A stretch of DNA of 64,000 nt. It comes from Devosia sp. SD17-2 (GTDB taxonomy: Bacteria; Pseudomonadota; Alphaproteobacteria; Rhizobiales; Devosiaceae). Location: positions 3,179,001 through 3,243,000 of the forward strand of contig NZ_CP104002.1 in the NCBI RefSeq assembly GCF_029201565.1. Direction: 5' to 3'. Shown piece by piece: positions 28,254-38,866 of the stretch. The first letter of the stretch is position 1. The number at the start of each line of letters is the position of its first letter. Under the pieces are notes generated by a model. It saw only the letters and a program-made list of their open reading frames with translations, did no database searches and was not told the origin of the DNA. Position numbers and translations under genes: made by a program.

Positions 28254-29636
28254 ATGAGCCAGACCCTGCCCCGCCATATCGCCGTCATCGACATCGGCAA
28301 GACCAATGCCAAGGTGGTGCTGATCGATCGAGAACGCGGCGCACAGATTGCGGCGCTGAGCCGACCGAATGACGTGCTCCGGGACGGGCTTTATCCGCAT
28401 GCCGATGTCGACGGCCTGTGGGACTTCATTCTTGCCAGTTTAGGAACGCTGCAGGCCGATCATAGGATCGACGGCATTTCGATCACCACGCATGGTGCCA
28501 CCGCCGCGCTGGTGACTGATACCGGGCTGGCCCTGCCTGTGCTGGATTATGAATTCGACGGACTTGAAGCCTCGCGGCAGGATTATACCGAGGCGCGGCC
28601 GCCCTTTGCGGAAACGCTGTCGCCGCCGCTGCCCAATGGGCTCAATCTCGGCGCGCAGATTTTCTGGCAGGCGGCCACGTATCCAGACGAATTCGCCGCT
28701 GTGAAGCGCATCCTCACCTACCCCCAATATTGGGCGTGGCGACTGACTGGCGTGGCTGCGAGCGAGGTGACGTCGCTCGGGTGTCATACCGACCTCTGGA
28801 ACCCGGGAAGTGGAGATTTTTCCACCCTGGTCAGCCGCCAGGGCTGGCGGCATCTGTTTCCCGAGCTGCGCCCTGCGGCGTCCATCCTCGGCCCGATATT
28901 GCCCGAGATCGCTGCGCGGACCGGGCTTGCGACGGAAACACCGGTGACCTGCGGCATCCATGATTCCAATGCCTCGCTGGTGCCGCATCTGGCGCGAAAG
29001 GACACGCCCTTCTCCGTGGTCTCGGCCGGAACCTGGACCATCTGCATGACCGTGGGCGGCAGCACGGATGGGCTCGACGAGGCGCGGGATAGCCTTGCCA
29101 ATGTCGACGCGTTTGGGCGCCCGGTGCCAACGGCGCGGTTCATGGGCGGCCGGGAGTGGGACCTACTGGTGCCCCGAATCGTGGCACCTTCGGCGGCTGA
29201 TACCTCTGATATCATTGCCAGAAATGTCCATGTCCTGCCGGGCACCGTGCCGGGGGTAGGACCATTTTCCGGTGCAAAAGGCGGTTGGAACGTCGACCCG
29301 CAGAGCCTTTCAGACGGCCAGCGCAATGCCGCCGTATCGCTTTATCTGGCGCTGATGACACGGGAATGCCTTGGACTTTGCGGCCTCGGGAATATGATCG
29401 TCGTCGAGGGCCCCCTCGCCCGAAATACCCTGTTCTGCGCCGCACTTGGACGCCTCAGCGACGTGCCGGTCTACGCCTCGGGCGACAGCACCGGAACCAG
29501 CATGGGCGCCAGCCTGTTGTTCGGAGGAAGCGGGGGCGCGACAACACAGCACGCCGTCCCCCCAATGGACATTGAAGGACTGGAGGACTATGCGGCCATG
29601 TGGCGTTCACGTGTTCGCGACAATTCCCTAACATAA
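28254..29636 (+). CDS. FGGY-family carbohydrate kinase
   Basis: A 460-residue kinase of the FGGY family. The N-terminal phosphate loop reads IAVIDIGKTNAKVVLID, ITTHGATAALV follows, and the second ATP site contains FSVVSAGTWT. The catalytic-base region is GIHDSNASL. The GKTNAK loop and overall pattern are nearest to rhamnulokinase/fuculokinase-type members, but the sugar cannot be fixed from the sequence. No sugar transporter or isomerase lies next to it. GAGGAAAAG precedes the ATG at 28254. Confidence 0.85.
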   Translation: MSQTLPRHIAVIDIGKTNAKVVLIDRERGAQIAALSRPNDVLRDGLYPHADVDGLWDFILASLGTLQADHRIDGISITTHGATAALVTDTGLALPVLDYEFDGLEASRQDYTEARPPFAETLSPPLPNGLNLGAQIFWQAATYPDEFAAVKRILTYPQYWAWRLTGVAASEVTSLGCHTDLWNPGSGDFSTLVSRQGWRHLFPELRPAASILGPILPEIAARTGLATETPVTCGIHDSNASLVPHLARKDTPFSVVSAGTWTICMTVGGSTDGLDEARDSLANVDAFGRPVPTARFMGGREWDLLVPRIVAPSAADTSDIIARNVHVLPGTVPGVGPFSGAKGGWNVDPQSLSDGQRNAAVSLYLALMTRECLGLCGLGNMIVVEGPLARNTLFCAALGRLSDVPVYASGDSTGTSMGASLLFGGSGGATTQHAVPPMDIEGLEDYAAMWRSRVRDNSLT

Positions 29637-29682
29637 AGCCATTGGGGTCGCCCTCAATCTGGCCGGACAGATTGGAGGCTCC

Positions 29683-30975
29683 ATGACCCCTCGGAAGCGC
29701 ATCGTCATTATTGGTGGCGGGTTTGGCGGCCTTGCTGCGGCGCAGAGCCTGTCGCGTGCCGACGCCGACGTCATCCTGATCGACCGGCGCAATCACCACC
29801 TCTTCCAGCCACTGCTCTATCAGGTGGCCACCGCCACGCTCAGCCCGTCCGAAATCGCCTGGCCCATCCGCCATATTCTGCGCAAACAGGACAATGCCCG
29901 CGTGCTGATGGCCACGGTCGTTGGCGTCGACAAGGATGAAAAAGCGGTGCTCTTCGAGGACGGCACGCGGCAACATTATGATTATCTGATCCTCGCGACC
30001 GGCGCCCAGCATGCCTATTTCGGCAATGATGCCTGGGAAGCCCACGCGCCGGGTCTAAAGACCCTTGAGGATGCCACCGCTATCCGCCGGAAACTGCTGC
30101 TGGCCTTCGAGGCCGCCGAGCGCGAACCAGACGACGAAAAGCGCCGGGCCCTCTTGACCTTCGCCATTATCGGCGCGGGCCCCACCGGCGTCGAAATGGC
30201 CGGCGCTGTCATCGAACTGGCGCGGGCGAGCGTACGCGGCCAGTTCAACATGATCGGTCCGGACGATGTGCGCGTTGTGCTGATCGAGGGGGCCGATCGC
30301 GTCCTCCTCAATTTCGACCCGACCCTGTCCCAATATACGCTTGAGGCGCTGCGCAGTCGTGGCGTCGAGATCGAGCTCGGCCAGATGGTCAAAGAGATCG
30401 ATGAGGACGGCGTCAGCTACGGCGACAAGCGGCAGGAAACAAAGACCATTATCTGGGCCGCCGGGGTGGCCGCATCACCAGCCGCCAAATGGCTGGGCGC
30501 GGAGAGCGACCGGTCTGGTCGGGTGCTCGTCAATCCCGATCTCACCGTGCCGGGCCATAACGACATCTTTGTCATCGGCGATACGGCCAGCGTCAAGACG
30601 CCGGACGGGAAGCCAGTGCCCGGCGTCGGCCCTGCTGCCAAGCAGGCGGGGACGCATGCCGCCAAAACGATTCTCGATCGCCTCGCGGGCGGCACCATGT
30701 CCGCGCCCTTCGTCTACCGGCATGCCGGGGACCTCGCCACGATCGGCAAGCGGGCGGCGGTCATCGACTTTGGCTGGACCAAGCTCAAGGGCTGGCTGGC
30801 GTGGTGGATCTGGGGCTTTGCCCACATCTACTTCCTGGTGGACCTCAAGAACCGGGTGTTTGTGACCCTTAACTGGCTCTGGATCCACATTACCGGTCAG
30901 CATCGCAACCGGCTGATCACCCATGGCATGGCCCCCGGTCGCGCGCCGATCAAGGAAGTGACGGACGGGGAATAG
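29683..30975 (+). CDS. ndh: Type II NADH:quinone oxidoreductase (NDH-2)
   Basis: A 430-residue flavoprotein. FAD site IVIIGGGFGGLAAAQSL; quinone/FAD region HHLFQPLLYQVATATLSP; NAD site FAIIGAGPTGVEMAG; second FAD contact IFVIGDTAS. The C-terminus has an aromatic amphipathic and hydrophobic stretch (GWLAWWIWGFAHIYFLVD), used by NDH-2 for membrane attachment. It oxidises NADH and reduces quinone without pumping protons. GGAGG is present before the start. It converges on the DMT transporter with ten bases between stops. Confidence 0.9.
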   Translation: MTPRKRIVIIGGGFGGLAAAQSLSRADADVILIDRRNHHLFQPLLYQVATATLSPSEIAWPIRHILRKQDNARVLMATVVGVDKDEKAVLFEDGTRQHYDYLILATGAQHAYFGNDAWEAHAPGLKTLEDATAIRRKLLLAFEAAEREPDDEKRRALLTFAIIGAGPTGVEMAGAVIELARASVRGQFNMIGPDDVRVVLIEGADRVLLNFDPTLSQYTLEALRSRGVEIELGQMVKEIDEDGVSYGDKRQETKTIIWAAGVAASPAAKWLGAESDRSGRVLVNPDLTVPGHNDIFVIGDTASVKTPDGKPVPGVGPAAKQAGTHAAKTILDRLAGGTMSAPFVYRHAGDLATIGKRAAVIDFGWTKLKGWLAWWIWGFAHIYFLVDLKNRVFVTLNWLWIHITGQHRNRLITHGMAPGRAPIKEVTDGE

Positions 30976-30985
30976 CGCTGGATCT

Positions 30986-31906
30986 TCAGCGCTCAAGCAC
31001 GGGATCGACGACGCTTGCTGACTTGTTGAGAGCCCGTTCGCGCAGCCAGATATAGAGCCCGCTGGCGATGATGATGCCGGCACCGAGAATGAAGAACTGG
31101 TCGGGTGGCTCGTTGAAGACGAGCCAACTGGCGATCGAAAGATAGAGCAGGCTGAGGTAGCTGAATGGGGCCAGCGCTGCGGGCCCGGCGAACCTGTGCG
31201 CGGTCGAGTTGAGGAAGTGACCGAGCAGTCCGGCGGCGCCCATGATGAAGAAGGCGACCCAGGAAATCGGCTGGCTGGGCCAGGCCCAATCGCCAAAAGC
31301 GAACGGCGCCAAGAGGATAACCGGCACGCCGCCAGCGTAGAACTGCTGGGTGAGCGCGCCGTCTACGCCCGCTAGCTTGCGGGTGAGGATCGCGAAAATG
31401 GCGAGGAAGAAGGCACAGGCGACGCTGATCAGCGCGGCCGGCTGAAACGCTTCTGACCCGGGGCGAACGATGATCATGGTGCCGATAAACCCAATGCCGA
31501 TGGCCACCCAGCGACGCCAGCCGACTTTCTCGCCCAAAAAGGGCCCGGACAGGGCGCAGATGATCAGCGGCGAGGTGAACTGGATGGCGCTGGTGACGGT
31601 CAGCGGCAGGAAACGCATGGCCCAGAAATTAAGTCCGGTGGTCGCCAAAAGGCAGGCGCCGCGCAGCAGTTCCAGCTTCAAGTTATTGGTCTGAAAGAGG
31701 TTTTTTCCGCTCACCGGGAGGAACAGGAGCAGCAGCAGGAAGAAGTGCATGCCGTAGCGCACGAAGACGATTTCGGTGGTCGGCACGCCTTCCACTGAAA
31801 GCCACTTGGCCGAGATGTCGAGGACGAGCAGGACGAGTTGCGAGATCAGGACGAGGCCGATGGCCAGGTTGACCTTGTTTTCGATGGGCGCGACGGGCTG
31901 GGCCAT
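30986..31906 (-). CDS. DMT-superfamily (EamA) transporter
   Basis: The protein is 306 residues with about ten hydrophobic helices in two EamA repeats. Family marks include LRGACLLATTGLNFWAMRFL and LTVTSAIQFTSPLIICALSG, typical of inner-membrane drug/metabolite exporters. I chose the ATG at 31906 (MAQPVAPIENK). The substrate is unknown. The gene stands alone, convergent with ndh. Confidence 0.87.
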   Translation of the reverse strand: MAQPVAPIENKVNLAIGLVLISQLVLLVLDISAKWLSVEGVPTTEIVFVRYGMHFFLLLLLFLPVSGKNLFQTNNLKLELLRGACLLATTGLNFWAMRFLPLTVTSAIQFTSPLIICALSGPFLGEKVGWRRWVAIGIGFIGTMIIVRPGSEAFQPAALISVACAFFLAIFAILTRKLAGVDGALTQQFYAGGVPVILLAPFAFGDWAWPSQPISWVAFFIMGAAGLLGHFLNSTAHRFAGPAALAPFSYLSLLYLSIASWLVFNEPPDQFFILGAGIIIASGLYIWLRERALNKSASVVDPVLER

Positions 31907-32082
31907 GGTCAGAACCGACCAGTGGAGGGGCGGGCGTGAACGCCGCCGGGGATGAGGGTAAGCATTATAGATCCAGTATGGCCGCAACTCTGTCGGCCTG
32001 CCCCAGCCTTCTTCAGACCGCCCGCCAAGTCAATGGGGGCGGCCTGTTTCTGGTATGGCAGATGGCATTTTCTCCTGAACTG

Positions 32083-34557
32083 TCAGAAGGTTTCGGCCAG
32101 ATTGCGGACGCGGGTCGAGGCTGCCAGCGCCGCGATTTCGACGGTTTTGCCGTGCCGCGGGGTGAAGGTCAGGGTCACCGGATGGCCGGGAATAAGGGTG
32201 ATAGAATTGTCCGAGAAGATCCCCGGGGCATCGACACTGATGGTGGTAAAGAGCGCGGTGGCATCTGTAGCGAGGGTGACCGCGGCTACCCCGTCGACTT
32301 CGGCCCATATGGCGCTGATCGACGGACGGGGCAGCTCGTAGGCCTTATAGGGTTTTGGGAAATAGTCGTTCTGACCCAATGGCTTGCCGTCAGCGTCTGT
32401 CCACGAGAAGAGGAGGAATTCGTCCTCGGCCAGATCCGGAAGAGCAATTTCGGTGGCGACGATAGCCGTGTCCTGGGGGATTTCGAGCGTGCCCGACCAG
32501 AGTTCGCGCGTGCTGCCGGAAAGGGCCACAGCCTGTAGCACAATGGTCGAGTTGGTTAGCAGACTGCTATCATTGACGGCCTTGAGTGTGACTGCAGTGT
32601 TTTCGGCGTCGGGCACGGCCACGACATTGACGAGGCTATAAAAGCGTCGGGCCATGTAGTGCATCAGCTTCCACTGCCCGCCGTAGTCGAGCGAGGACCA
32701 GGAGGCGACCGGCCAGATGTCGTTGATCTGCCAGTAGAGCGTGCCCATGCAGCGCGGCTTGGTCGAACGCCAATATTCGATGGCGGTCTTGATGGCGAGG
32801 CCCTGCTGGATCTGGCTGAGAAACACCATCTGGTCGAAGTCGCGCGGGAAGCGGAAATAGCGCGTCATCGTCTCAATGATGCGGGCATTGCCGCCATTGT
32901 TGCGCTGGTGGTTCTCCATGACCGGCGAGGACGGGTTGCGGTCCTTCTCGTCTGCGAAGGTCTCGATGACATTCATCGAGGTGAAGGACTGGAAGCCGAA
33001 CTCGGAGGCGAAGCGCGGATTGACGGTGCGGTAGGCGTCAAAGCTCTTGGCCGAGTGCCAGACGTCCCAATAGTGAAAGTCACCGCGGGTGTCGGAGTGC
33101 CAGCCGTCCGAGAAATCCATGTAGCCGAGCGAGGGCGAGGACGGCCAGAAGCGGCGGATCGGATCTTCGTCCTCGACGATGCGTTGGAGCAGGGAATTGA
33201 GCCGGTCGTAATTGGCGACGTAGCGCTCTTTCTGCGACTTGGTTTCCGGATACCAGTTGAGCGAGCCGATGACTTCGTTGTCGCCACACCAGAGCGCCAG
33301 GCAGGCGTGGTGGCTGAGGCGGCGAACCTGCTGGGTGATCTCGGTCTCGACGCTCTCAAGGAACTCTCGATTGGACGGATAGCTCATGCAGGAGAACATG
33401 AAGTCGTGCCAGATGAGGATACCGAGCTCGTCGCAGAGATCGTAGAAATAGTCCGGCTCGTACTGGCCGCCGCCCCAGATGCGCAACATGTTCATGTTGG
33501 CCGCCTTGGCGCTGCCGAGCAGGTCACGAATGATGTCAGGAGTGATGCGGCTCGGGATGGCGTCGGCCGGGATCCAGTTAGCGCCCATCATGGTGATGTC
33601 GCGGCCGTTGATGCGGCATTTGAAGGAATGGTCGATCTCGTCCTTTTCGACGATCCATTCGAGCTTTCTGAGCCCGATCCTGCGGGTGGTGATCTCACCG
33701 TCGAGGTCGGTCACCAGCTCATAGAGCGGCTGGGCGCCCTGCCCTGCCGGCCACCAGAGATCGGGGTCGCGGATGGTGATGGTGTGGGTCAGGACGTTCT
33801 CGCCCTTGTCGACGGGGATCATCTCGGCAATCAGCTGACCGTCGATGGTGTGCTCGAGCTTCACCTCGCCGGCGGCGAAGGCGTGGAGGCGGATCTTGAT
33901 GACGAGGTCAACCGAGCCTTCGGAATGGCGCTGATCGACCTGGACGCTCTCCTGCCGGGCGAGGCGGGATTTGCGCAGGCTCATTGTGCCATAGACGCCG
34001 ATAGGCATGAGGCAGATGCCCCAGTCCCAACCCGCATGGCAGGCTGCCTTGCGGATGAAGTTCATGTGGATGCCCTTCAGCCCATTGGTCTGGTAGTTGT
34101 AGGTGAAGGGAATGGGGAACGGGTGCGCGTCGGCACGGGCCTTGGCCACATCGGGAGCGATGTCGAACTCGAGGCGCAGGGTGTTTTCGCCGGCACGGAC
34201 CTTGCCGGTGACGTCGATGTCGTGGCGGACAAAGCTGTTGTCGGTTTTGGCGATGACTTCGCCGTTGAGCAGGATGGTGGCGATGCAATCAACCTCGGAG
34301 AGGGTGAGCGTCAGATAGCCGTCGATGTCTGTGGCATCGGCGCTAAAACTGCGCTCCATGGTCCAAGCCGTCTCATTGACCCACATCACCGGCTTTTCGT
34401 TCTCGCCGAAATAGGGATCGGGGATGAGATCGGCGGCCAGCAGGGCGCCATGCACGTCGCCCGGAAGGGTAATGGCCGTGGAGATGCCGCGCGAATTTGC
34501 GGTCAGCGTAAAGTGCCCGCTCAGGTCGAGAGCGGAATTGTGGGCGTCGATAGCCAT
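32083..34557 (-). CDS. Glycoside hydrolase family 2, beta-mannosidase
   Basis: An 824-residue GH2 enzyme without a signal peptide, so probably cytosolic. It has an N-terminal jelly-roll, an immunoglobulin-like domain, and then the TIM barrel with [17 protein letters not shown]. The acid/base Glu is in [10 protein letters not shown] and the nucleophile in [10 protein letters not shown]; both are as in beta-mannosidases. It would release terminal beta-mannose from manno-oligosaccharides. It is not flanked by a sugar transporter, which is unusual for such a gene. GGAGGAAAT precedes the ATG. A CCGCT/AGCGG dyad lies in its upstream region (34619-34633). Confidence 0.9.
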   Translation of the reverse strand: MAIDAHNSALDLSGHFTLTANSRGISTAITLPGDVHGALLAADLIPDPYFGENEKPVMWVNETAWTMERSFSADATDIDGYLTLTLSEVDCIATILLNGEVIAKTDNSFVRHDIDVTGKVRAGENTLRLEFDIAPDVAKARADAHPFPIPFTYNYQTNGLKGIHMNFIRKAACHAGWDWGICLMPIGVYGTMSLRKSRLARQESVQVDQRHSEGSVDLVIKIRLHAFAAGEVKLEHTIDGQLIAEMIPVDKGENVLTHTITIRDPDLWWPAGQGAQPLYELVTDLDGEITTRRIGLRKLEWIVEKDEIDHSFKCRINGRDITMMGANWIPADAIPSRITPDIIRDLLGSAKAANMNMLRIWGGGQYEPDYFYDLCDELGILIWHDFMFSCMSYPSNREFLESVETEITQQVRRLSHHACLALWCGDNEVIGSLNWYPETKSQKERYVANYDRLNSLLQRIVEDEDPIRRFWPSSPSLGYMDFSDGWHSDTRGDFHYWDVWHSAKSFDAYRTVNPRFASEFGFQSFTSMNVIETFADEKDRNPSSPVMENHQRNNGGNARIIETMTRYFRFPRDFDQMVFLSQIQQGLAIKTAIEYWRSTKPRCMGTLYWQINDIWPVASWSSLDYGGQWKLMHYMARRFYSLVNVVAVPDAENTAVTLKAVNDSSLLTNSTIVLQAVALSGSTRELWSGTLEIPQDTAIVATEIALPDLAEDEFLLFSWTDADGKPLGQNDYFPKPYKAYELPRPSISAIWAEVDGVAAVTLATDATALFTTISVDAPGIFSDNSITLIPGHPVTLTFTPRHGKTVEIAALAASTRVRNLAETF

Positions 34558-34841
34558 TATTTCCTCCGGAACCGGCCTTTGCCGGAGCGCTGCCTCACCC
34601 GCAACGCAATCGATTTAACCGCTCTTTTAGCGGCAGATTTCCGCCATTCCAATGGCCCTCGACAGGCAAATCCAACAGAGACGAGAGTGTAACCAGATTA
34701 TTTCGCGATCGCTGCAAAGCCGATCCACCTGTTTACCGGTGTTTTAGCACTTGGGAGGCTAGTTTCCTGTGCAACCAGTAGAACGAGGCGACTATCCTAA
34801 ATCTGCGTGAGAAATTTCCCGGGAGGCAAGAAGGTCCGGAC

Positions 34842-36770
34842 TTGTCCGTGGACCAATGGCGTGCGCTCAGCCGCCAGATGCCGCTCATGTATCTCATGCT
34901 GGTCTGCAATACGCTGACGGTTGCCTGGATGCACCTGGGGGATGCTCCCCCGCTCTACACCATCTATGTGCCTGGCGGACTGGTGTTGCTCTGCTGCATG
35001 CGCCTTGCTGCATGGTGGTCCAACCGCGACAATCAGGTGTGTGCCGGGACTGCACGCAAGCGCGTGCGGGTGATGATCGGCCTCAGTGTCGCGCTGTCGG
35101 TTTGTTTCGTTGCCTGGGGGCTGAGCCTGTTCCAGTACGGGAGCAGTGAGCAGCGGTTTCACCTGCTCGGCTTCATGGCTCTGACCACCGTTGGCTGTGC
35201 GCTTTGCCTGATGCATGTGCGCATCGCCGCGCTGCTGGTGGCAGTGATCGTGGCCGCCCCTTATGTGACCTTTCTCGCCGGGCTTGGCGGCGCGAGCTAT
35301 ATTGCTCTCGCCATCAACCTGGTTGCCGTGCTGGCCACGCTGGCCTTCGTCATCGTGTGGAACCACCGCGATTTTTCCGCCCTCGTCGCCTCGCGCAACG
35401 CCATGGCGCAGCGACAGGCCGAAACGCAGCGTCTGCTCGAAGAGAACCACCGCCTCGCCAACCTCGATGCGCTGACCGGCCTGCCCAATCGCCGCCACTT
35501 CGACAGGCATTTCCAGGCAGCACTCGAGGCCGCTGACAGCAGCAATACCCCGATTGGCGTCGCCAGAGTCGACATCGACAATTTCAAAACGGTCAACCAG
35601 CTGTTCGGACAGATCACCGGAGATCAGGTGCTCGGCGAGATTGCCCAGCGTCTTGGGGCGCTGATCTCACACGGCAGCTTTCTGGCCCGGCTCGATGCCG
35701 ACAAGTTTGCCATTGTATTCGCCGGCCCCATCAGCCGGGATGATCTCAATGCCCTCGGCCAGTCCATCACCAGCTGCATCGCACAGACGTTCTACATGAG
35801 CCTCGGCGACGTGCGCATCACCGCTTCGGCGGGACTTGCCGTTTCCGAGCCAGGCGATACCCCCGACCGCCTTTTCGACCGCGCTGACTATGCGACCTGG
35901 GTGGCCAAGCGGGACGCGCGCGGAGAGAGCGTGGTGTTTTCGCGCCACCACGCGCGCGAACTCATTCAGGTCCGCCGCATGGAGGAGCAGCTCTATACCG
36001 CTGACCTCGACACCGAGATCCACATTCTGCTGCAGCCGCAGTATGACATGGCGCTCGGCCAAACGGTGGGCGTCGAGGTGCTGGCGCGCTGGAAAAGCCC
36101 GGTATTGGGCGACGTCAGTCCGGCAGACTTCATCCCGATGGCCGAGCGCATCGGCAAGATCTCGCACATCACGCAGATCGTGCTGCGCAAGGCGCTGGCG
36201 ATTTCGGAAGTGGTGCCCGCGCCGCTGCGGCTTTCCGTCAACCTGTCAGCCAATGACATCGGCTCGGCCACCGCGATCGACAAGATCGTGGCGCAGGTGA
36301 GCGCACACCCCAGGCCGCCGCGGATCGACTTCGAGCTCACCGAGACTGCCGTGATGCGGGATCTGGCGCAGGCCAACCAGTCACTGCTCGCCCTGCTGCG
36401 CCTTGGCGCACGCATTGCGCTCGACGACTTCGGCACCGGCCATTCCAGCCTGACACATGTGCAGCAATTGCCCCTGCATCAGATCAAGATCGATCGCAGC
36501 TTTGTCAGCAATATCACCACGGATGTGACCAGCCGCGCCATCGTCCAGACGATGATCGACCTGTGCCGCAATCTGGGCATGGAGTGCATTTTCGAGGGCG
36601 TCGAAACTGAGGCGCAGCTCGAGACGCTGGTCAACATGGGGGCCCGGGTGATCCAGGGCTATCTGTTCGGCCGACCGATGACCACAGAGGCGTTGCTCGA
36701 CTATCTGGCCCATGAGCAGCGGCGAAATGAACGCGATCACCGGAGCGTGACGCTCGAAGCTGTGGGATGA
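34842..36770 (+). CDS. Membrane protein with degenerate GGDEF and EAL domains (probable c-di-GMP phosphodiesterase)
   Basis: The protein is 642 residues. Residues 1-170 contain six or so hydrophobic helices. A GGDEF-type domain covers about 205-365; it keeps LDALTGLPNRR, but the active-site loop reads RLDADKFAIVF, so the catalytic GGDEF is lost. The EAL domain (about 385-630) has EVLARW in place of EAL, NLSANDI, FELTETAV, LDDFGTGHSSL, IKIDRSFV and FEGVETEAQ, so the metal and catalytic residues look intact. I infer hydrolysis of c-di-GMP, with the GGDEF domain perhaps binding GTP as a regulator. The start is TTG at 34842. Confidence 0.88.
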   Translation: MSVDQWRALSRQMPLMYLMLVCNTLTVAWMHLGDAPPLYTIYVPGGLVLLCCMRLAAWWSNRDNQVCAGTARKRVRVMIGLSVALSVCFVAWGLSLFQYGSSEQRFHLLGFMALTTVGCALCLMHVRIAALLVAVIVAAPYVTFLAGLGGASYIALAINLVAVLATLAFVIVWNHRDFSALVASRNAMAQRQAETQRLLEENHRLANLDALTGLPNRRHFDRHFQAALEAADSSNTPIGVARVDIDNFKTVNQLFGQITGDQVLGEIAQRLGALISHGSFLARLDADKFAIVFAGPISRDDLNALGQSITSCIAQTFYMSLGDVRITASAGLAVSEPGDTPDRLFDRADYATWVAKRDARGESVVFSRHHARELIQVRRMEEQLYTADLDTEIHILLQPQYDMALGQTVGVEVLARWKSPVLGDVSPADFIPMAERIGKISHITQIVLRKALAISEVVPAPLRLSVNLSANDIGSATAIDKIVAQVSAHPRPPRIDFELTETAVMRDLAQANQSLLALLRLGARIALDDFGTGHSSLTHVQQLPLHQIKIDRSFVSNITTDVTSRAIVQTMIDLCRNLGMECIFEGVETEAQLETLVNMGARVIQGYLFGRPMTTEALLDYLAHEQRRNERDHRSVTLEAVG

Positions 36771-36828
36771 GCAAGGGCGAAGGCCGATGGCCCCGCCCTC
36801 GTGTCTTGATGCCAGTGCGCGGGCGCCG

Positions 36829-36977
36829 GCCATTCGAGCATAGCTCTCAAGGCCTTGTCGGCTTCAAACGCGCCACCGGCGCGTTTGACCTTCAGGACGC
36901 CCCGCCATTCGAGCGTAGCTCTCATGGCCTTGTCGGCTCCAGTCGCGCCACTGGCGCGCCTGGCCTTTCAGGACGCC
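36829..36977. repeat. Two-copy 75-bp tandem repeat with palindromic core
   Basis: Two units (36829-36901 and 36904-36977) share CATTCGAGC, TAGCTCTCA, GGCCTTGTCGGCT and CAGGACGCC blocks. Each carries a palindrome after the GGCCTTGTCGGCT block: TCAAACGCGCC/GGCGCGTTTGA around ACC (36864-36888) in unit 1 and CGCGCC/GGCGCG around ACT in unit 2. Unit 2 overlaps the stop codon of the ABC exporter gene. A third related element lies at 39104-39142. Confidence 0.8.
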
Positions 36978-38821
36978 TCCAAGTCAAGGAAACCGCCGGA
37001 CTGGCGCTCCCAGAGCATTGCGTAATGCCCGCCGGTCGAGAGCAGTTGGGCGTGGGTGCCCTCCTCGACGATGCGGCCCTTTTCCAGCACAACCAGACGA
37101 TCCATGGCGGCAATGGTGGAGAGGCGATGGGCGATGGCGATCACCGTCTTGCCCTGCATCAACGTGGTCAGCTGCTCCTGGATGGCCGCTTCGACCTCGC
37201 TGTCGAGGGCCGAGGTGGCTTCGTCGAGCACAAGGATCGGCGCGTTCTTGAGCAGCACCCGGGCGATGGCAACGCGCTGGCGCTGGCCGCCTGAGAGCTT
37301 TACGCCACGCTCGCCGACATGGGCATCATAGCCCCGCCGCCCCTGCGGGTCGGAGAGGGTGGTGATGACATCGTGGATCCTGGCCTGTTCGGCCGCTGAG
37401 ATCATCGCCTCGTCGCTGGCGAAGTGATTACCATATTTGAGGTTTTCGCGGACGGACCGATGGAGCAGCGAGGTATCCTGGCTAACGAGGCCGATGGCGC
37501 CACGCAGGCTTTCCTGGGTGACATTGCGGATGTCATGCCCATCTATGCGGATGGTGCCCTCCTGCACGTCGAACATGCGCAGGGCGAGGTTGACCAGCGT
37601 CGACTTGCCCGAGCCGGAGCGGCCGACGAGGCCGATCTTTTCGCCGGGGCGGATGGCAAGGCTGAAGTCATCGATGACGCTGCCCTCCTTGCCGCGCCAG
37701 TAGTTGAAGCTGACCTTGTCGTAGACGATCCCGCCATCGCGGACGGCCAGGGGCTGAGCCTCGGGCGCGTCGAGCATGGTGAGGGGCTGGGCGATGGTGT
37801 CCATCGAGTCCCGCGTCGTGCCGATCTGCCGGAAGATGTTCGAGCCGATCTCGAGGATCCAGCCGCTCATGTTCATGATCTGGAGGGCGAACGGCACAGC
37901 CGTCGCCACCGCGGCAGCAGACAGAACGCCATTGTTCCAGCCGCTCAGCGCCAGCCAGGTGACCGAGACCACGAGGCCCGCATTGAGCAGGAACAGCACC
38001 GACCACATGTAGGTGAACACCCGCATCAGCTTGCGGAAGCTGATGGCGTGATCCATGACGCTGTCGGCGACATAGCGGTCTTCGTGCCCGCCGGTGGCGA
38101 AGGTCTTGATGGTGTGGATATTGGTGTAGCTGTCCACGATCCGGCCGGTCATCACCGATTTTGCCTCCGAAAGCTCCTCGGAGTAGCGGGCGATCAGCGG
38201 CATGGTCATGACGAAAAGGATGGCGTAGAGCAGCAGCCAGACGCCGATCGGCACCAAGAGGACGAGATCGAGCTGGGCCAGCACGACGATCGCCACGATG
38301 ACGAAGATCAGCGCGTACCAGGCGGCGTCGATGGTGAGATTGACCCCGATTTCCACCGCCTCGCCGGCCTGGATGACCTTGTTGGCGATGCGGCCGGCAA
38401 AGTCGTTCTGGAAGAAGGTCCAGCTCTGGCGGATGACGTGCCAATGGCTCTGCCAGCGGATGATATCGACGAGGTTCGGCACGATGGCATGGTTGCGGAT
38501 CAGCGTGTCGAGGAGGAAGGTCAGCGGACGGACCACGGCGACGACGAAGATCATCCAGAGCAGGGTCTGGCCGTGGACATCGAAGATTTCGCCGGGATTG
38601 GTGGTGGCCAGCATGCCGACGATGAGGCCGACGAAAACGGGCATCAGCGCATCGGCGACGGAGCCGATGGCAACCAGGCCTATGCGGAGCGCGAAGGCGG
38701 TTTTGAACTGGCGGACGAAATAGCCAACGAAGGCATTGAGGCCCATGGGCGGCTGGCGGTTCTTGGCCAGAGCGACGGGCGAATAGAGATTGTCGAAGTA
38801 ATCGACGACGCGGTTGAACAT
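36968..38821 (-). CDS. ABC exporter, fused permease and ATPase (1)
   Basis: A 617-residue half-transporter of the MsbA/multidrug type. Six membrane helices (about residues 35-330) are followed by the ATPase domain: Walker A GLVGRSGSGKSTLV, signature LSGGQRQR, Walker B ILVLDEATSALDSE, and the H-loop IAHRLST. All are canonical. It lies just downstream of a second, similar half-transporter on the same strand, so the two may form a heterodimer. Each NBD looks competent, so homodimers are also possible. The substrate is unknown. A short reading frame with an excellent ribosome site lies between the two genes. Confidence 0.9.
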   Translation of the reverse strand: MFNRVVDYFDNLYSPVALAKNRQPPMGLNAFVGYFVRQFKTAFALRIGLVAIGSVADALMPVFVGLIVGMLATTNPGEIFDVHGQTLLWMIFVVAVVRPLTFLLDTLIRNHAIVPNLVDIIRWQSHWHVIRQSWTFFQNDFAGRIANKVIQAGEAVEIGVNLTIDAAWYALIFVIVAIVVLAQLDLVLLVPIGVWLLLYAILFVMTMPLIARYSEELSEAKSVMTGRIVDSYTNIHTIKTFATGGHEDRYVADSVMDHAISFRKLMRVFTYMWSVLFLLNAGLVVSVTWLALSGWNNGVLSAAAVATAVPFALQIMNMSGWILEIGSNIFRQIGTTRDSMDTIAQPLTMLDAPEAQPLAVRDGGIVYDKVSFNYWRGKEGSVIDDFSLAIRPGEKIGLVGRSGSGKSTLVNLALRMFDVQEGTIRIDGHDIRNVTQESLRGAIGLVSQDTSLLHRSVRENLKYGNHFASDEAMISAAEQARIHDVITTLSDPQGRRGYDAHVGERGVKLSGGQRQRVAIARVLLKNAPILVLDEATSALDSEVEAAIQEQLTTLMQGKTVIAIAHRLSTIAAMDRLVVLEKGRIVEEGTHAQLLSTGGHYAMLWERQSGGFLDLEAS

Positions 38822-38866
38822 TTGGTGCTCATATTTTTGAGCCGCGCCTGACGGAAAAGATCCGGA

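Noticed and set aside
32659..34692. Long open frame of 677 codons on the plus strand, opposite the GH2 gene
   Set aside because: It is the antisense shadow of a complete beta-mannosidase; the translation is low in complexity and has no domain. High GC content makes such frames common here.
36829..36977. Could the tandem palindromic units be a short CRISPR array?
   Set aside because: Only two units with no unique spacers, repeat length of 75 bases with variable palindrome arms, and no cas genes.
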